Shown piece after piece: positions 8,950-18,043 of a DNA stretch of 55,282 nt. The number at the start of each line of letters is the position of its first letter. Position 1 is the first letter of the stretch. Where the stretch lies: assembly GCF_008245225.1 (NCBI RefSeq), contig NZ_VTAW01000024.1, forward strand, positions 1 to 55,282, given 5' to 3'. Position numbers and translations under genes: made by a program. The notes beneath the pieces were generated by a model that was not told the DNA's origin, ran no database searches, and worked only from the letters and a program-made list of their open reading frames with translations. The DNA comes from Natrialba swarupiae. Its GTDB lineage: Archaea > Halobacteriota > Halobacteria > Halobacteriales > Natrialbaceae.

Positions 8950-9390
8950 ATGACGAAGACACGATCGCGATCATCGTCGGCATCGGCGTCCTCGAGCGAG
9001 AGTGGGGCCGGAAGCGAACGTCAGCCCCCGTCACGTCTCGGCCGCACGCTGTACAGCGGGATCCTCATGTACATGGCCATCGATGGCTTCCAGAACAACG
9101 ACAAACGAGTCGCGGTCGCCGAAGAGAAGGGCGTCCCGATGGCGGACGTGCTCGTCCCCTTTGTCACCGGGATGCTCTTCGTCGCCAACCTCGGCGTCCT
9201 GTGCTGGAAGTTCCCGCGAGCGTCCGCCGGCGCGCTCATCGTCTTCTTCCTCGGGACGACGCCTGGAATCCACGATTTCTGGACGATGGAAGGCGAGAAG
9301 CGACAGGCCAACAAGATCAACTTCTGTAAGAACGTCGCGTTGCTCGGCGGCGCACTCGTCTTCCTCGAGGAGGCGAACCGCCACGAGTAG
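8950..9390 (+). CDS. DoxX-like small membrane protein
   Basis: A 146-residue protein. The first ~30 residues are a Ser/Arg-rich cytoplasmic tail. Membrane segments follow at roughly LGRTLYSGILMYMAIDGF, VLVPFVTGMLFVANLGVLC, SAGALIVFFLGTTPGI and NVALLGGALVFLEEA. This four-helix layout with a central PxxxG fits the DoxX family of quinone- or redox-linked membrane proteins. It follows the propeller gene by 3 bases and is probably co-transcribed with it. Its link to the catabolic genes is inferred from location only. Confidence 0.75.
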   Translation: MTKTRSRSSSASASSSESGAGSERQPPSRLGRTLYSGILMYMAIDGFQNNDKRVAVAEEKGVPMADVLVPFVTGMLFVANLGVLCWKFPRASAGALIVFFLGTTPGIHDFWTMEGEKRQANKINFCKNVALLGGALVFLEEANRHE

Positions 9391-9475
9391 GCTCGACCTC
9401 CGTGGCGACGTCACGGATCGGCCCCCGAGATCCCGTACGCACACGAACGGTTGCTGGCGACAGTCGATTTCGGGC

Positions 9476-10282
9476 TCAGCCGTCCGACTGGAGGCGTTTC
9501 GTCGTCTGCACCAGCGGGTGTCGGGCGTAGTCGACGATATCGATATCCTGTATACCCTCGAGTCCCTCCTTCTCTGCCGTTTCGGCCATGCCGAGTTCGA
9601 TCTCGTAATCGATGACGATCACGTAGGCGTCCATCTCGTCGATGCCCAGTTGGTCCGCTGCGAGCACGCGGTGGTGGCCGTCCGCGAGCAACAGCGTGCC
9701 GTCGTTGTCGATCACCACCAGCGGTTCGGCCAGTCCACGCTCGAGTTCGTAGCGCCGCCCCTCGAGTTCGTCGGCGTACACCCGGCCCTGCGTCGGTGTG
9801 AGCTCGGCAAGCGCGACCGTTCGCCGATCTTCTTCGAGGTCGACACCGTGGATCTGCTCGAGTGTTCGAGTGAGTTTACCGACTTTTTCTGGGGTTGCGC
9901 GTTCGATCTGGCTCCGGATCACATCGGCGTTCGAGATGATCCCGACGAGGTTCCCGGCGTCGTCGACGACGGGTAGCTTCTGGATGCCCGACCGGAGGAT
10001 GACGCGAGCCGCGTCGGTGACCTTCATTTCGGGATGGGCGACCAGGAGGTCGGTCGTCATCACTTTGAAGATCGGTTCGTCGTCGTCTGCCAGCAACAGG
10101 TCGCGGGCGCTGACGAACCCCTCGACGCGACGGCGCTCACAGACGGGGAAGCCGCTGTGTTTCTCGCTCTCTGCGATCTGCGTTGCGACCGTCCCGACGG
10201 TGGTGTCGGGCGAAACCGTCACCACGTCCTGGGTCATGTACTCTTCGACCTGGGGTTTTCTCCTTTCCGACACGACGTCCAT
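9476..10282 (-). CDS. CBS-pair protein fused to a ParB/SerK-like domain
   Basis: A 268-residue protein. Residues ~10-130 hold two CBS motifs (YMTQDVVTVSPDTTVGTVA and VMTTDLLVAHPEMKVTDAA), an adenylate-binding regulatory pair. Residues ~150-230 form a ParB/sulfiredoxin-like fold with LLLADGHHRVLAADQLG; DGHHR is the signature shared with archaeal free L-serine kinase SerK. SerK of Thermococcus uses ADP to make O-phosphoserine. A CBS pair in front suggests adenylate control. Serine kinase activity is an inference; a DNA-binding ParB role seems less likely because no helix-turn-helix is seen. Confidence 0.78.
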   Translation of the reverse strand: MDVVSERRKPQVEEYMTQDVVTVSPDTTVGTVATQIAESEKHSGFPVCERRRVEGFVSARDLLLADDDEPIFKVMTTDLLVAHPEMKVTDAARVILRSGIQKLPVVDDAGNLVGIISNADVIRSQIERATPEKVGKLTRTLEQIHGVDLEEDRRTVALAELTPTQGRVYADELEGRRYELERGLAEPLVVIDNDGTLLLADGHHRVLAADQLGIDEMDAYVIVIDYEIELGMAETAEKEGLEGIQDIDIVDYARHPLVQTTKRLQSDG

Positions 10283-10354
10283 ACGTGGATCGTAAGCGGT
10301 CCGTGCGCAAAAGCGCTGTCACCGAGTTGCGGGGACGATCGGTGTCGACGTCGA

Positions 10355-11857
10355 CTACGCTGACTCGCCGTCTTCGGGATCGCCGGTTCGAGTGAACAGC
10401 CACTCGCTCGTCTGCGTGTAGGCACCGACGGGGACGCCGGGACGCGTCTCGATCGCCTCGAAAAACCGGTTCGTGATGACCTCCTCGACGACGCTGACGA
10501 TCGACTCGACCTCGTCGGCGTCGTCGACGTCGCCGAGAATGCCGATCTCGAGTTGGGCACCCGCCATGTCGGCGTGTCCGCCCGCGCTGCCGATCCTGTC
10601 GAAGGCATCCCGGAGCGTCTCGCCGAGGTCGATCTCGCTGGCTCTCGAGCGCGCGGAGAGAAACGCCATCTCGTCTCTGAACCCGAACACGAGCGTCGTG
10701 TCGACGCCGTTCATCGCGAGTAACTGATCCGCCGCCTGCGGTAAGGCGTCCCGGTTCGTGATCCGGCCGGCGCTCGCCACGACGATCGATCCGTCCTGTG
10801 TTCGGTTCTTGATCGCTCGAGCGATCGTCTCGAGCGTGTCGCCCTCGATCGTTGGCTGTTCGACCCGCTCAAGGACGGAGGTGTCGACGTGGGGCCAGAG
10901 GATCGATGCCGCACGAAAGTCCGCCGGAGAGACTTCGCGTGTGAAGTCGTTCGTATCGACGCGGATCCCATAGAGTAACGCGGTCGCCGTCGTCGGGTCG
11001 AATCCGACGCCGAACTGATCGATGTACTCCGTCAGCACGGTACTCGTCGCGCCGGCGTGTTCGCGCAGGTCGACGAACGCGGCTGAAACCGGGGCGCGCG
11101 GTGGGTGGTGGTCGATGACGATCTCGATCGGCAGCGTCTCCGGCAACTGGTCGTTTACCCCTGGTCGGGAGTGATCGACCAGCGCGAACGCGTCGTACCG
11201 TTCGAGGGAGTCACCGGCGACGAGGTTTCGAAGGTCGAGCGAGAGCAAGTTGATCATCGCCCGGTTCTCCTGGTGGGAGATCTCCCCGAAGTAACAGGCT
11301 TCAGCCTCGATACCGACGGATTCGGCGAGATCGACGAGTGCAACGGCGCTCGCGATCGCGTCCGGATCTGGATTGTCGTGCATGACGACGCCCAGACGGC
11401 CGTCGATCGACTCGAGGTGGGAACGTAACTCGATCGCGGCCTCGGTCGTCGGTCGGGCGACCTCGTCTAAGACGCCGTCGACGAGGGCGTCGTTCGGATC
11501 GACGACGTGGTCTGCGAGGTCGTCGAAGCTCCGTCGGTCGGCCGTGGTCGGGTTCCCGCCGATGTGTGCGACGATCGAGGCCGCAGGGAATCGATCACTG
11601 GCTGCCTCGAGCGTCGCGCGGTTGACGTCGGTTCGATCGCCGCCGACGAAGATCACGTCCGGCTGCTCGATGTTCTCGAGAACTGTCGGATCGGTTGGAT
11701 CGGCGTGTCGTGCTGGAACGCTCTCGTCTCGAAGCGCACCGACGACGCTCTCGTCGTCCGTCACGACCAGCAACCGTCCAGCGCTGTCGCGCTCGGCGAG
11801 CTGTTCGACGACGTGGCGGCCAACGGTCCCACAGCCGAGCACGAGCCGGAAAACCAT
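10355..11857 (-). CDS. RCK (TrkA-N) - DHH phosphoesterase fusion
   Basis: A 500-residue protein. Residues 1-~130 form a Rossmann TrkA-N/RCK domain (FRLVLGCGTVGRHVVEQLAE). Residues ~150-480 are a DHH/DHHA1 phosphoesterase with HDNPDPDAIASA, VDHSRPG, IDHHPPRAP, DTNDFTR and GSAGGHADMAGAQ, which together bind two Mn ions. Related DHH enzymes hydrolyse cyclic dinucleotides or nanoRNA. The fusion is common in haloarchaea; its substrate is not settled from sequence. A T-rich box on the minus strand at about 11886-11890 lies 30 bp before the start. Confidence 0.88.
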   Translation of the reverse strand: MVFRLVLGCGTVGRHVVEQLAERDSAGRLLVVTDDESVVGALRDESVPARHADPTDPTVLENIEQPDVIFVGGDRTDVNRATLEAASDRFPAASIVAHIGGNPTTADRRSFDDLADHVVDPNDALVDGVLDEVARPTTEAAIELRSHLESIDGRLGVVMHDNPDPDAIASAVALVDLAESVGIEAEACYFGEISHQENRAMINLLSLDLRNLVAGDSLERYDAFALVDHSRPGVNDQLPETLPIEIVIDHHPPRAPVSAAFVDLREHAGATSTVLTEYIDQFGVGFDPTTATALLYGIRVDTNDFTREVSPADFRAASILWPHVDTSVLERVEQPTIEGDTLETIARAIKNRTQDGSIVVASAGRITNRDALPQAADQLLAMNGVDTTLVFGFRDEMAFLSARSRASEIDLGETLRDAFDRIGSAGGHADMAGAQLEIGILGDVDDADEVESIVSVVEEVITNRFFEAIETRPGVPVGAYTQTSEWLFTRTGDPEDGESA

Positions 11858-11909
11858 CTGTCGCGGGTTGGAACGCCGCCGGGTAAAAAGTACCGGGTCT
11901 GCGCGCAGA

Positions 11910-13433
11910 TCAAGCGATCATGGCCGCCGCCGCGTCGAGGGCGGTCTCGACGACCGGTCCGAAGCCGGGGAGCAAGACGACCGTCATCACGGCGGCGAAG
12001 ACGATCGCCGCGTACAGCCCCGTCGGCTGTCCGAGCGAGTCGCGGGCGGCGGGTGGCTCCTCGAACCAGACCGCCTTCACCAGGCGCGAGTAGTAGTACA
12101 GCGAGAGCGCGCTGTTGACGATCAGCGCGGCCGCGACCACCAGCAAGCCGGCCTCGATCGCGCCGGTAAATAGGAAGTACTTGCTCCAGAAGCCACCGAG
12201 TGGCGGGATGCCCGCCAGACTGAACATGAAGATGACGAGCGCGAAACAAGCGACCGGTGCTCGCTGACCCAGGCCGTTGTAATCCTCGAAGGTCCGTCCG
12301 ACGCCCCAGTGTTCTGCGAGCGCGACGAAGAGGAACGCGCCGGTGTTCATGAAGCCATAGACCAGCAGGTGCATCATCGCCGCACCCATCACGAGCTCGC
12401 TTCCCGCGCCGAGTCCGGCGAGGCCGATCAGCGCGTAGCCGGCGTGGCCGATCGAGGAGTACGCGAGCATCCGCTTGACGTTTTGCTGGGTCGCCGCGGC
12501 GAAGTTACCGACCGTCATCGTGACGATCGCCAGGATGACGAACGCGAGCGTCCAGTCGACGCCGATCAACGCCGAGGTCGCATCGAGTGGGAACGCCGTC
12601 GTGAACACGCGAAACGCGATGACGAAGCCGGCGGCCTTCGAGGCCGAGGAGAGAAACGCCGCGATCGGCGCGGGCGCGCCCTCGTAGGCCTCGGGCGCCC
12701 AGAAGTGAAACGGGACGCTGGCGGTCTTGAACGCGAAGCCGCCGATCAGCATGAGGATCCCGAGTCCGAGCAGCCCGCCGTAGGCGAACTCGCCGTCGGC
12801 GGCACCCGTCTCGAGTTGGGTCGCGATCGCGTCGAGTTGCAGGTAGCCGGTCGCACCGTAGACCAGCGAGATGCCGTAGACGAAGATGGCCGACGACAGC
12901 GCGCCGATCAGGAAGTACTTCAGCCCTGCCTCGATGCTTCCGCGATTGTCCTTCAAGATTGCGACGAGCGCGTACGACGGCAGGCTCGCTAACTCGAGGG
13001 CGATGAGAATGGTGACGAGGCTGTTGGCCGCGGCCATCGTCGCCATTCCGGTCGCCGCAAGCATAACCAGCGAGTAGTACTCGGCCTGGTAGGTGTGGCC
13101 CTCCATGTAGTCGTAGCTCGCGACCGAGACGAGCGCCGTCACGACGGCGACGATGATCATGAAGTAAAGCGCCATCTGATCGACGACGAGCTGGCCGTCG
13201 AACAGCTCGATGGCGCCGAAGCCCTCGAGACCGGACGCACCGACGCCGGCGACGGTGAACCAGACGGCGACGCCGAGGGCGACCAACGAGCCGATGGCTG
13301 CGGTGCCGGCGAGTACCGTCCGGTTGGTCGATCGCGGGTTGATGCTGTCGAAGACGAACAGCGCCAGGGCCGTCCCGGCGAGGATCAACACCGGTGCGAG
13401 CGCGGCCCACTCGGGGAGTTCGACGACCGCCAT
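11910..13433 (-). CDS. nuoN: Complex I proton-pumping subunit N
   Basis: A 507-residue antiporter-like membrane subunit and the last gene of the nuo operon. Fourteen or so hydrophobic segments are visible. The core includes ASYDYMEGHTYQAEYYSLVM, IALELASLPSYALVAIL (the conserved Glu of TM5) and FKTASVPFHFWAPEAYEGAP with its pumping Lys. Its ATG overlaps the nuoM stop by one base (TAATG). In haloarchaea this enzyme takes electrons from a donor other than NADH, probably ferredoxin or an F420-like carrier, and reduces menaquinone. Confidence 0.95.
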   Translation of the reverse strand: MAVVELPEWAALAPVLILAGTALALFVFDSINPRSTNRTVLAGTAAIGSLVALGVAVWFTVAGVGASGLEGFGAIELFDGQLVVDQMALYFMIIVAVVTALVSVASYDYMEGHTYQAEYYSLVMLAATGMATMAAANSLVTILIALELASLPSYALVAILKDNRGSIEAGLKYFLIGALSSAIFVYGISLVYGATGYLQLDAIATQLETGAADGEFAYGGLLGLGILMLIGGFAFKTASVPFHFWAPEAYEGAPAPIAAFLSSASKAAGFVIAFRVFTTAFPLDATSALIGVDWTLAFVILAIVTMTVGNFAAATQQNVKRMLAYSSIGHAGYALIGLAGLGAGSELVMGAAMMHLLVYGFMNTGAFLFVALAEHWGVGRTFEDYNGLGQRAPVACFALVIFMFSLAGIPPLGGFWSKYFLFTGAIEAGLLVVAAALIVNSALSLYYYSRLVKAVWFEEPPAARDSLGQPTGLYAAIVFAAVMTVVLLPGFGPVVETALDAAAAMIA

Positions 13434-14962
13434 TACAGCTCACCTCCGTCGAGGATCGGATCGACTGCGTCGGTTATCATCTCGAATATCAGTTCGGGGG
13501 CCACGCCCAGGGCGATGATCAGCCCGAGCAACACGAACATCGGCGCGACGTCGTGAAGCGGCGCTCGACCCACCTCGTAGTCAGTTTCTAAGTTGTACGG
13601 TCCGAAGACGGCTCGTTGCATCGCAAACAGCAGGTAGCCGGCGACGACGACGATGCCGAACATCGCCAGTGCCGTGAATATCGGCGCGTACTCGAGGAAC
13701 GTCGATTCGAACGCGCCGAAGAAGATGTAGAACTCCGCGGCGAAGCCGCTCATCAGCGGCAGCCCCATGTAGCCGAACGCGCCGGCGATCAGGATGCCGA
13801 CGGCGACGGGCATTCGGTCGGCCATCCCGGACATGTCGGTGACCATCCGGGTGTGGGTGGCGTTGTAGATGACGCCGACGGCCATGAACATCAGCCCGGA
13901 TATGAGTCCGTGGCTAACCATCTGGAAGGTTGCGCCGCCGATCCCGAACTGGGTGAACGCGATCAGTCCGAGGATGACGTACCCCATCGAGGAGACCGAC
14001 GAGTAGGCGACGATCCGCTTTAGGTCCGTCTGTGCGAGTGCGAGCATCGCGCCGTAGATGACGCTGATCACGGCGATGGCCGCGATCGGAAGCACGAACG
14101 GTTCGATAATCTCCGTCGGGAACATCGTGAAGTTGAACCGGAGTAAGGCGTACGTCCCCATCTTCAGGAGGACGCCGGCCAGCAACACCGAGGCCGGCGT
14201 CGGCGCCTCGACGTGAGCGTCGGGAAGCCACGTGTGGAACGGCACTATCGGTACCTTGACCGCGAATCCGACGAACATCGCGACGAAGACGGCCGAGGCG
14301 AGCGTCGTCGGGCCGAGACCGTAGAAACTCCCGAGTTCGCCCGCCGCCATGGCGGCCGTGATCTCGGGTAAGGCGAAACTCGTCACGGAGTCACCGAGAC
14401 CGAAGACGAGCGCGATGAACGCACCGAACATCAGAAGCGACGCCACGTTCGTGTAGACGAAGAACTTGATCGCGGCGTACTTCCGGCGCGGGCCGCCCCA
14501 GATCCCGATCAGCAGGTACATCGGGATCAACACGGCCTCCCAGAAGACGAACCAGAGGAAGAAATCCAGCGCCGCGAAGACGCCGATCAGGTTCGCCTCG
14601 ATGAACAACACGAGCCCGTAGAACTGTGACTCGCGGTCGTCGATCGGCGTCCACGAGCTAACGATCGCCAGCGTGACGAGGATCGTCGTCAACACGACCA
14701 ACGGCAGGCTGCTCCCGTCGAGACCGACGAACCACGTGATGTCGTATGCGCCGAGCGTGATCCACGCCGCCTGTGATTCGAAGGCGAGATCACCGCCGAG
14801 CAAGGCGTTTCCGCTGCCGTCGAACGCCGAGAACATCCATATCGACAGCCCCGCGGGAATCAGACTGATCGCGAACGCCAGCTTGCCAGCGATGCGATTC
14901 GGCGCGAGGAACGTCGCGAACGCGCCGATCAGTGCGACCCCGATCAGTATCTCGATCATCAT
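13433..14962 (-). CDS. nuoM: Complex I proton-pumping subunit M
   Basis: A 509-residue antiporter-like subunit. Hallmarks are FFLWFVFWEAVLIPMYLLIG with the essential TM5 Glu, KVPIVPFHTWLPDAHVEAPT with the Lys, and LKRIVAYSSVSSMGYVILG. I placed the start at ATG 14962, where it overlaps the nuoL TGA by four bases. A GTG three codons earlier is possible but would break that coupling geometry. Between nuoL and nuoN in the operon. Confidence 0.95.
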   Translation of the reverse strand: MMIEILIGVALIGAFATFLAPNRIAGKLAFAISLIPAGLSIWMFSAFDGSGNALLGGDLAFESQAAWITLGAYDITWFVGLDGSSLPLVVLTTILVTLAIVSSWTPIDDRESQFYGLVLFIEANLIGVFAALDFFLWFVFWEAVLIPMYLLIGIWGGPRRKYAAIKFFVYTNVASLLMFGAFIALVFGLGDSVTSFALPEITAAMAAGELGSFYGLGPTTLASAVFVAMFVGFAVKVPIVPFHTWLPDAHVEAPTPASVLLAGVLLKMGTYALLRFNFTMFPTEIIEPFVLPIAAIAVISVIYGAMLALAQTDLKRIVAYSSVSSMGYVILGLIAFTQFGIGGATFQMVSHGLISGLMFMAVGVIYNATHTRMVTDMSGMADRMPVAVGILIAGAFGYMGLPLMSGFAAEFYIFFGAFESTFLEYAPIFTALAMFGIVVVAGYLLFAMQRAVFGPYNLETDYEVGRAPLHDVAPMFVLLGLIIALGVAPELIFEMITDAVDPILDGGEL

Positions 14963-16995
14963 AGGAACCACCCTCCAGCGTAGCCGAGGACGAGTAAGAG
15001 GACGATGAAGCCGGTCACGAGGAGTGCCGCGTAGTTCGTCACGATACCCGTCTGGATTCGTTTCAGCCGATCACTGCCGAACAGACTCGCAGTCGAAACG
15101 CCGTCGACAGCGCCGTCGATCGCCGTCTGGTCGAACCGGTCGGCCGCTCGAGCCAGCGGAAGCGTCACGCCTTCGGCGAGCCAGACCTGGTACTCGTCCT
15201 GGTAGTAGTTGGCCTCGATGACGTCGCCCACGCGGCCGAGTCGGTCGCGGTAGACGACCGGCTCCGGGACGTTGTACAGTTTCCAGGCGACTCCGGCACC
15301 GGAGAACGCGAGCAACAGCGAGAGCCCGGCGGCAATCATGACTGTCAGCTGTTCCGTGCCGACGACGCCGGTCTCGTAGGCGAGTAACTCGCCGTAGGCG
15401 CCGTACGTCAGTCCCTCGATTGCGCCGTACTCGCCGTCGAGCCAGGACTCGAGGAACGTCAACTCGAGGCCGGTGAGTTTGTACACCGGCGCGAGGTTAG
15501 CCGCTCCTGCGACGACCGCGAGGACGCCGAGGACGATCAGCGGCGCCTTGATCGACCAGCCGACCGGGTGTGGGTCTTCGGCCGCTTCGGACCGTGGCTC
15601 GCCGTGGAACGTCAGGAAGACCATCCGGAACGTGTAGAAGCCGGTGAAGAAGACGGCCGCGAGCCCCATCGCGTAGGCGGCCATGATCACCGGCTCCTCC
15701 AGGCCCACGATGAACGCGTCGTAGAGGATCTCGTCTTTGGACCAAAAGCCCGAGAACGGGATGATTCCCGCGAGTGCGAGCGCGCCGGCGAGGAACGTGT
15801 AGTAGGTAACGGGCGCTTTGTCCTTCAAGCCGCCCATCTTCCACATGTCCTGTTCGTGGTGCATGAGGACGATGACGGAGCCGGCACCGAGGAACAGCAG
15901 GGCCTTGAAGAAGGCGTGGTTCATGAGGTGGAAGACTCCGGCGACGTAGCCGCCGACGCCGAGTCCGAGCATCATGTAGCCGTACTGGCTGATCGTCGAG
16001 TACGCCAGCACCTGCTTGATGTCGTCTTTGACGACGCCCATCGTCGCGGCAAAGAGCGCGGTGAAACCGCCGACGAACGCGATGATCGCGAGCGTCGTCG
16101 GGGAGAGCGCGTAGTAACCGAACATCCGGGCGACGAGGTAGACGCCCGCGGCGACCATCGTCGCCGCGTGGATGAGCGCGGAGACGGTCGTCGGGCCCTC
16201 CATCGCGTCGGGGAGCCAGGTGTGAAGCGGGAACTGTGCGGACTTGCCGAGCACGCCGCCCAGCACCAGCAGTCCCGTGATCGTCACCCACGTCTGTGCG
16301 TCGAAGCCGAACAGCGTCCCACCGTCGTCGATGGCCGTCTGTGCGGCCGCGACGAACGACTCGTCGCCGGCGAACTGGAGCGTACCGAACGTCGCCGCGA
16401 TGGCGACGACCCCGATCAGGAAGAAGTAGTCCCCGAATCGGGTGACCAGGAACGCCTTCTTCGCCGCCGAGGGGGCAGATTTCGTGCGGAACCAGAAGCC
16501 GATCAGCAGGAACGAACACAGCCCCACGAGTTCGAAGAACATAAAGGCCATCAGCAGATTGTCCGCGTAGACGAACGCGAGCATGCTGAACGTAAAGAGG
16601 CCGAGACCGGCGTAATATCGGGGCAGCCCGGTCTCTCCCTCGGCGTTCATGTAGCCGAGGCTGAAGACGTGGACGAGGAACGCGACGAGCGAGACGATAA
16701 CCAGCATCAACGCAGCGAGCGGATCGATCAGGATCCCGAACGTGAACGCGATCCCCTCGACACCGGTTGCACTCGTCGCGTCGCCAGCCGCCCACTCGTA
16801 CAACGTTTCGTGATACACTTCGCCACTCGAGACGGCCACGAGCATCAACGCAGAGAGGAGCAACGAGCCCCCCGTCGCGAGGATACCCGGTATCGCCCCC
16901 TTCTTCGGCAGATGTTTGCCGAAGGCGAGCGCGATGACGAACGCCACGAGCGGGAACACCGCGATCGCCGGCGCGAAGTCGAATACACCTTCCAT
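14959..16995 (-). CDS. nuoL: Complex I proton-pumping subunit L
   Basis: A 678-residue subunit, the longest of the three antiporter-like proteins. It shows FVYADNLLMAFMFFELVGLC, GKSAQFPLHTWLPDAMEGPT, DDIKQVLAYSTISQYGYMML and a long C-terminal region of the lateral helix type ending in a final membrane segment. The stop of nuoK lies two bases before its ATG. Length is slightly above the usual ~610-660. No disruption seen. Confidence 0.95.
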   Translation of the reverse strand: MEGVFDFAPAIAVFPLVAFVIALAFGKHLPKKGAIPGILATGGSLLLSALMLVAVSSGEVYHETLYEWAAGDATSATGVEGIAFTFGILIDPLAALMLVIVSLVAFLVHVFSLGYMNAEGETGLPRYYAGLGLFTFSMLAFVYADNLLMAFMFFELVGLCSFLLIGFWFRTKSAPSAAKKAFLVTRFGDYFFLIGVVAIAATFGTLQFAGDESFVAAAQTAIDDGGTLFGFDAQTWVTITGLLVLGGVLGKSAQFPLHTWLPDAMEGPTTVSALIHAATMVAAGVYLVARMFGYYALSPTTLAIIAFVGGFTALFAATMGVVKDDIKQVLAYSTISQYGYMMLGLGVGGYVAGVFHLMNHAFFKALLFLGAGSVIVLMHHEQDMWKMGGLKDKAPVTYYTFLAGALALAGIIPFSGFWSKDEILYDAFIVGLEEPVIMAAYAMGLAAVFFTGFYTFRMVFLTFHGEPRSEAAEDPHPVGWSIKAPLIVLGVLAVVAGAANLAPVYKLTGLELTFLESWLDGEYGAIEGLTYGAYGELLAYETGVVGTEQLTVMIAAGLSLLLAFSGAGVAWKLYNVPEPVVYRDRLGRVGDVIEANYYQDEYQVWLAEGVTLPLARAADRFDQTAIDGAVDGVSTASLFGSDRLKRIQTGIVTNYAALLVTGFIVLLLVLGYAGGWFL

Positions 16996-16996
16996 C

Positions 16997-17302
16997 TTAC
17001 CACCTCATCGTCGTCGGAACCGTGACGTCGACGTCACGGAAGTTGCGGTACAACACCAGGATGATCCCGAGTCCGATCGCGACCTCCGCGGCGGCAAGTG
17101 CCATCACGAACAGCGCGAGCACCTGCCCGGTGAGATTGCCGTGGTAGAACGCAAAGGCGATCAGATTGATGTTCGCCGCGTTCACCATGAGCTCGACGGA
17201 CATCAGGAACATCAGTGCGTTTCGGCGCGTCAGAATACCGAACAGCCCGATGCAGAACAACAGCATCGAGAGAAGCACGTAGTACTCGATCCCGACCGTC
17301 AT
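16997..17302 (-). CDS. nuoK: Complex I membrane subunit K
   Basis: A 101-residue protein with three membrane helices. MFLMSVELMVNAANINLIAF carries the conserved Glu of helix 2, and ALAAAEVAIGLGIILVLYRN the second conserved Glu of helix 3, both part of the membrane-arm proton path. Overlaps the nuoJ2 stop by four bases. Confidence 0.94.
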   Translation of the reverse strand: MTVGIEYYVLLSMLLFCIGLFGILTRRNALMFLMSVELMVNAANINLIAFAFYHGNLTGQVLALFVMALAAAEVAIGLGIILVLYRNFRDVDVTVPTTMRW

Positions 17303-17763
17303 CGGGACTCACCTCCCTCGCTCGAGTCGGCGGTCGCCGTCGACGCGTCGGAGTCACGACCGCCGTCGGTGGCAGTCGATCGGTCGTCCGCGGCCGCGGC
17401 TCCGGTGGCGGCGCTCGTGGAATCCCCACTCCGGCTGATGAGTGCCGTGACGGACTCACCGCTTTCCTCGCGTTTCGCGAGGACGAGCGAGGCGTCGAGC
17501 GCCGCGTCGAGCGTGATCGCGATCAGCAAGAACGCCGCGAGAAACGCTTCGGTCTCGCCGATCGCGCCCTCCTCGGATTGCAGCGGCTCGAGGTCGAACA
17601 TGGCGTAACCGATCTCGGAGGTGATCGAGATCCCATCTGGAAAGCCGGCCATCCCGCCGAACTGTGTGTTCCACGCGATCAGTCCCATCATGCCGAAGAG
17701 GACGACCGCGAGGATGCCTGGGGCGAGCGTGGTGCCGAGCCTGAGTTCCGGTCGTCTCGTCAT
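17299..17763 (-). CDS. nuoJ2: Complex I subunit J, C-terminal half (J2)
   Basis: A 154-residue protein with two or three membrane segments (APGILAVVLFGMMGLIAWNT and AFLAAFLLIAITLDAALDAS), corresponding to the C-terminal half of NuoJ. The last ~55 residues are a hydrophilic Ser/Thr/Asp/Gly-rich tail probably exposed to the cytoplasm. Splitting of NuoJ into two cistrons is known in haloarchaea. Four-base overlaps on both sides tie it into the operon. Confidence 0.88.
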   Translation of the reverse strand: MTRRPELRLGTTLAPGILAVVLFGMMGLIAWNTQFGGMAGFPDGISITSEIGYAMFDLEPLQSEEGAIGETEAFLAAFLLIAITLDAALDASLVLAKREESGESVTALISRSGDSTSAATGAAAADDRSTATDGGRDSDASTATADSSEGGESR

Positions 17764-18041
17764 GGCTGTACCACCTCGTCGGAGTCCGCGGCTGTCTCGG
17801 GTTCGTCACGCTGGGTCAACATCACGGCGAACGTGATGAGGATGAGCACCCCGCCGACGTAGACGAGGATCTGCATCATGGCGACGAACTCCGCCGCCAG
17901 CATCACGTAGTGGACGGCGACGCTGAGTAGTGCGACGCCGAGCATCAGCGCCGAGTGCCAGGGGTCCTTCAGGAGGACCACGCCCAGCGCGCTGGCGACC
18001 GTCAGGAACGCAAACAGCGCGAACGCGATCGTTTCCATCAT
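17760..18041 (-). CDS. nuoJ1: Complex I subunit J, N-terminal half (J1)
   Basis: A 93-residue protein with three membrane helices. VLLKDPWHSALMLGVALLSV and AEFVAMMQILVYVGGVLILI match the conserved helix-2 and helix-3 region of NuoJ, including the flexible helix around YVGGV that forms a pi-bulge in known structures. It is followed by J2 with a four-base overlap. Confidence 0.9.
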   Translation of the reverse strand: MMETIAFALFAFLTVASALGVVLLKDPWHSALMLGVALLSVAVHYVMLAAEFVAMMQILVYVGGVLILITFAVMLTQRDEPETAADSDEVVQP

Positions 18042-18043
18042 TG

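Noticed and set aside
15568-17025. A 485-codon plus-strand frame opposite nuoL
   Set aside because: Antisense to an intact complex I gene; His/Arg/Glu-rich low-complexity translation without any motif.
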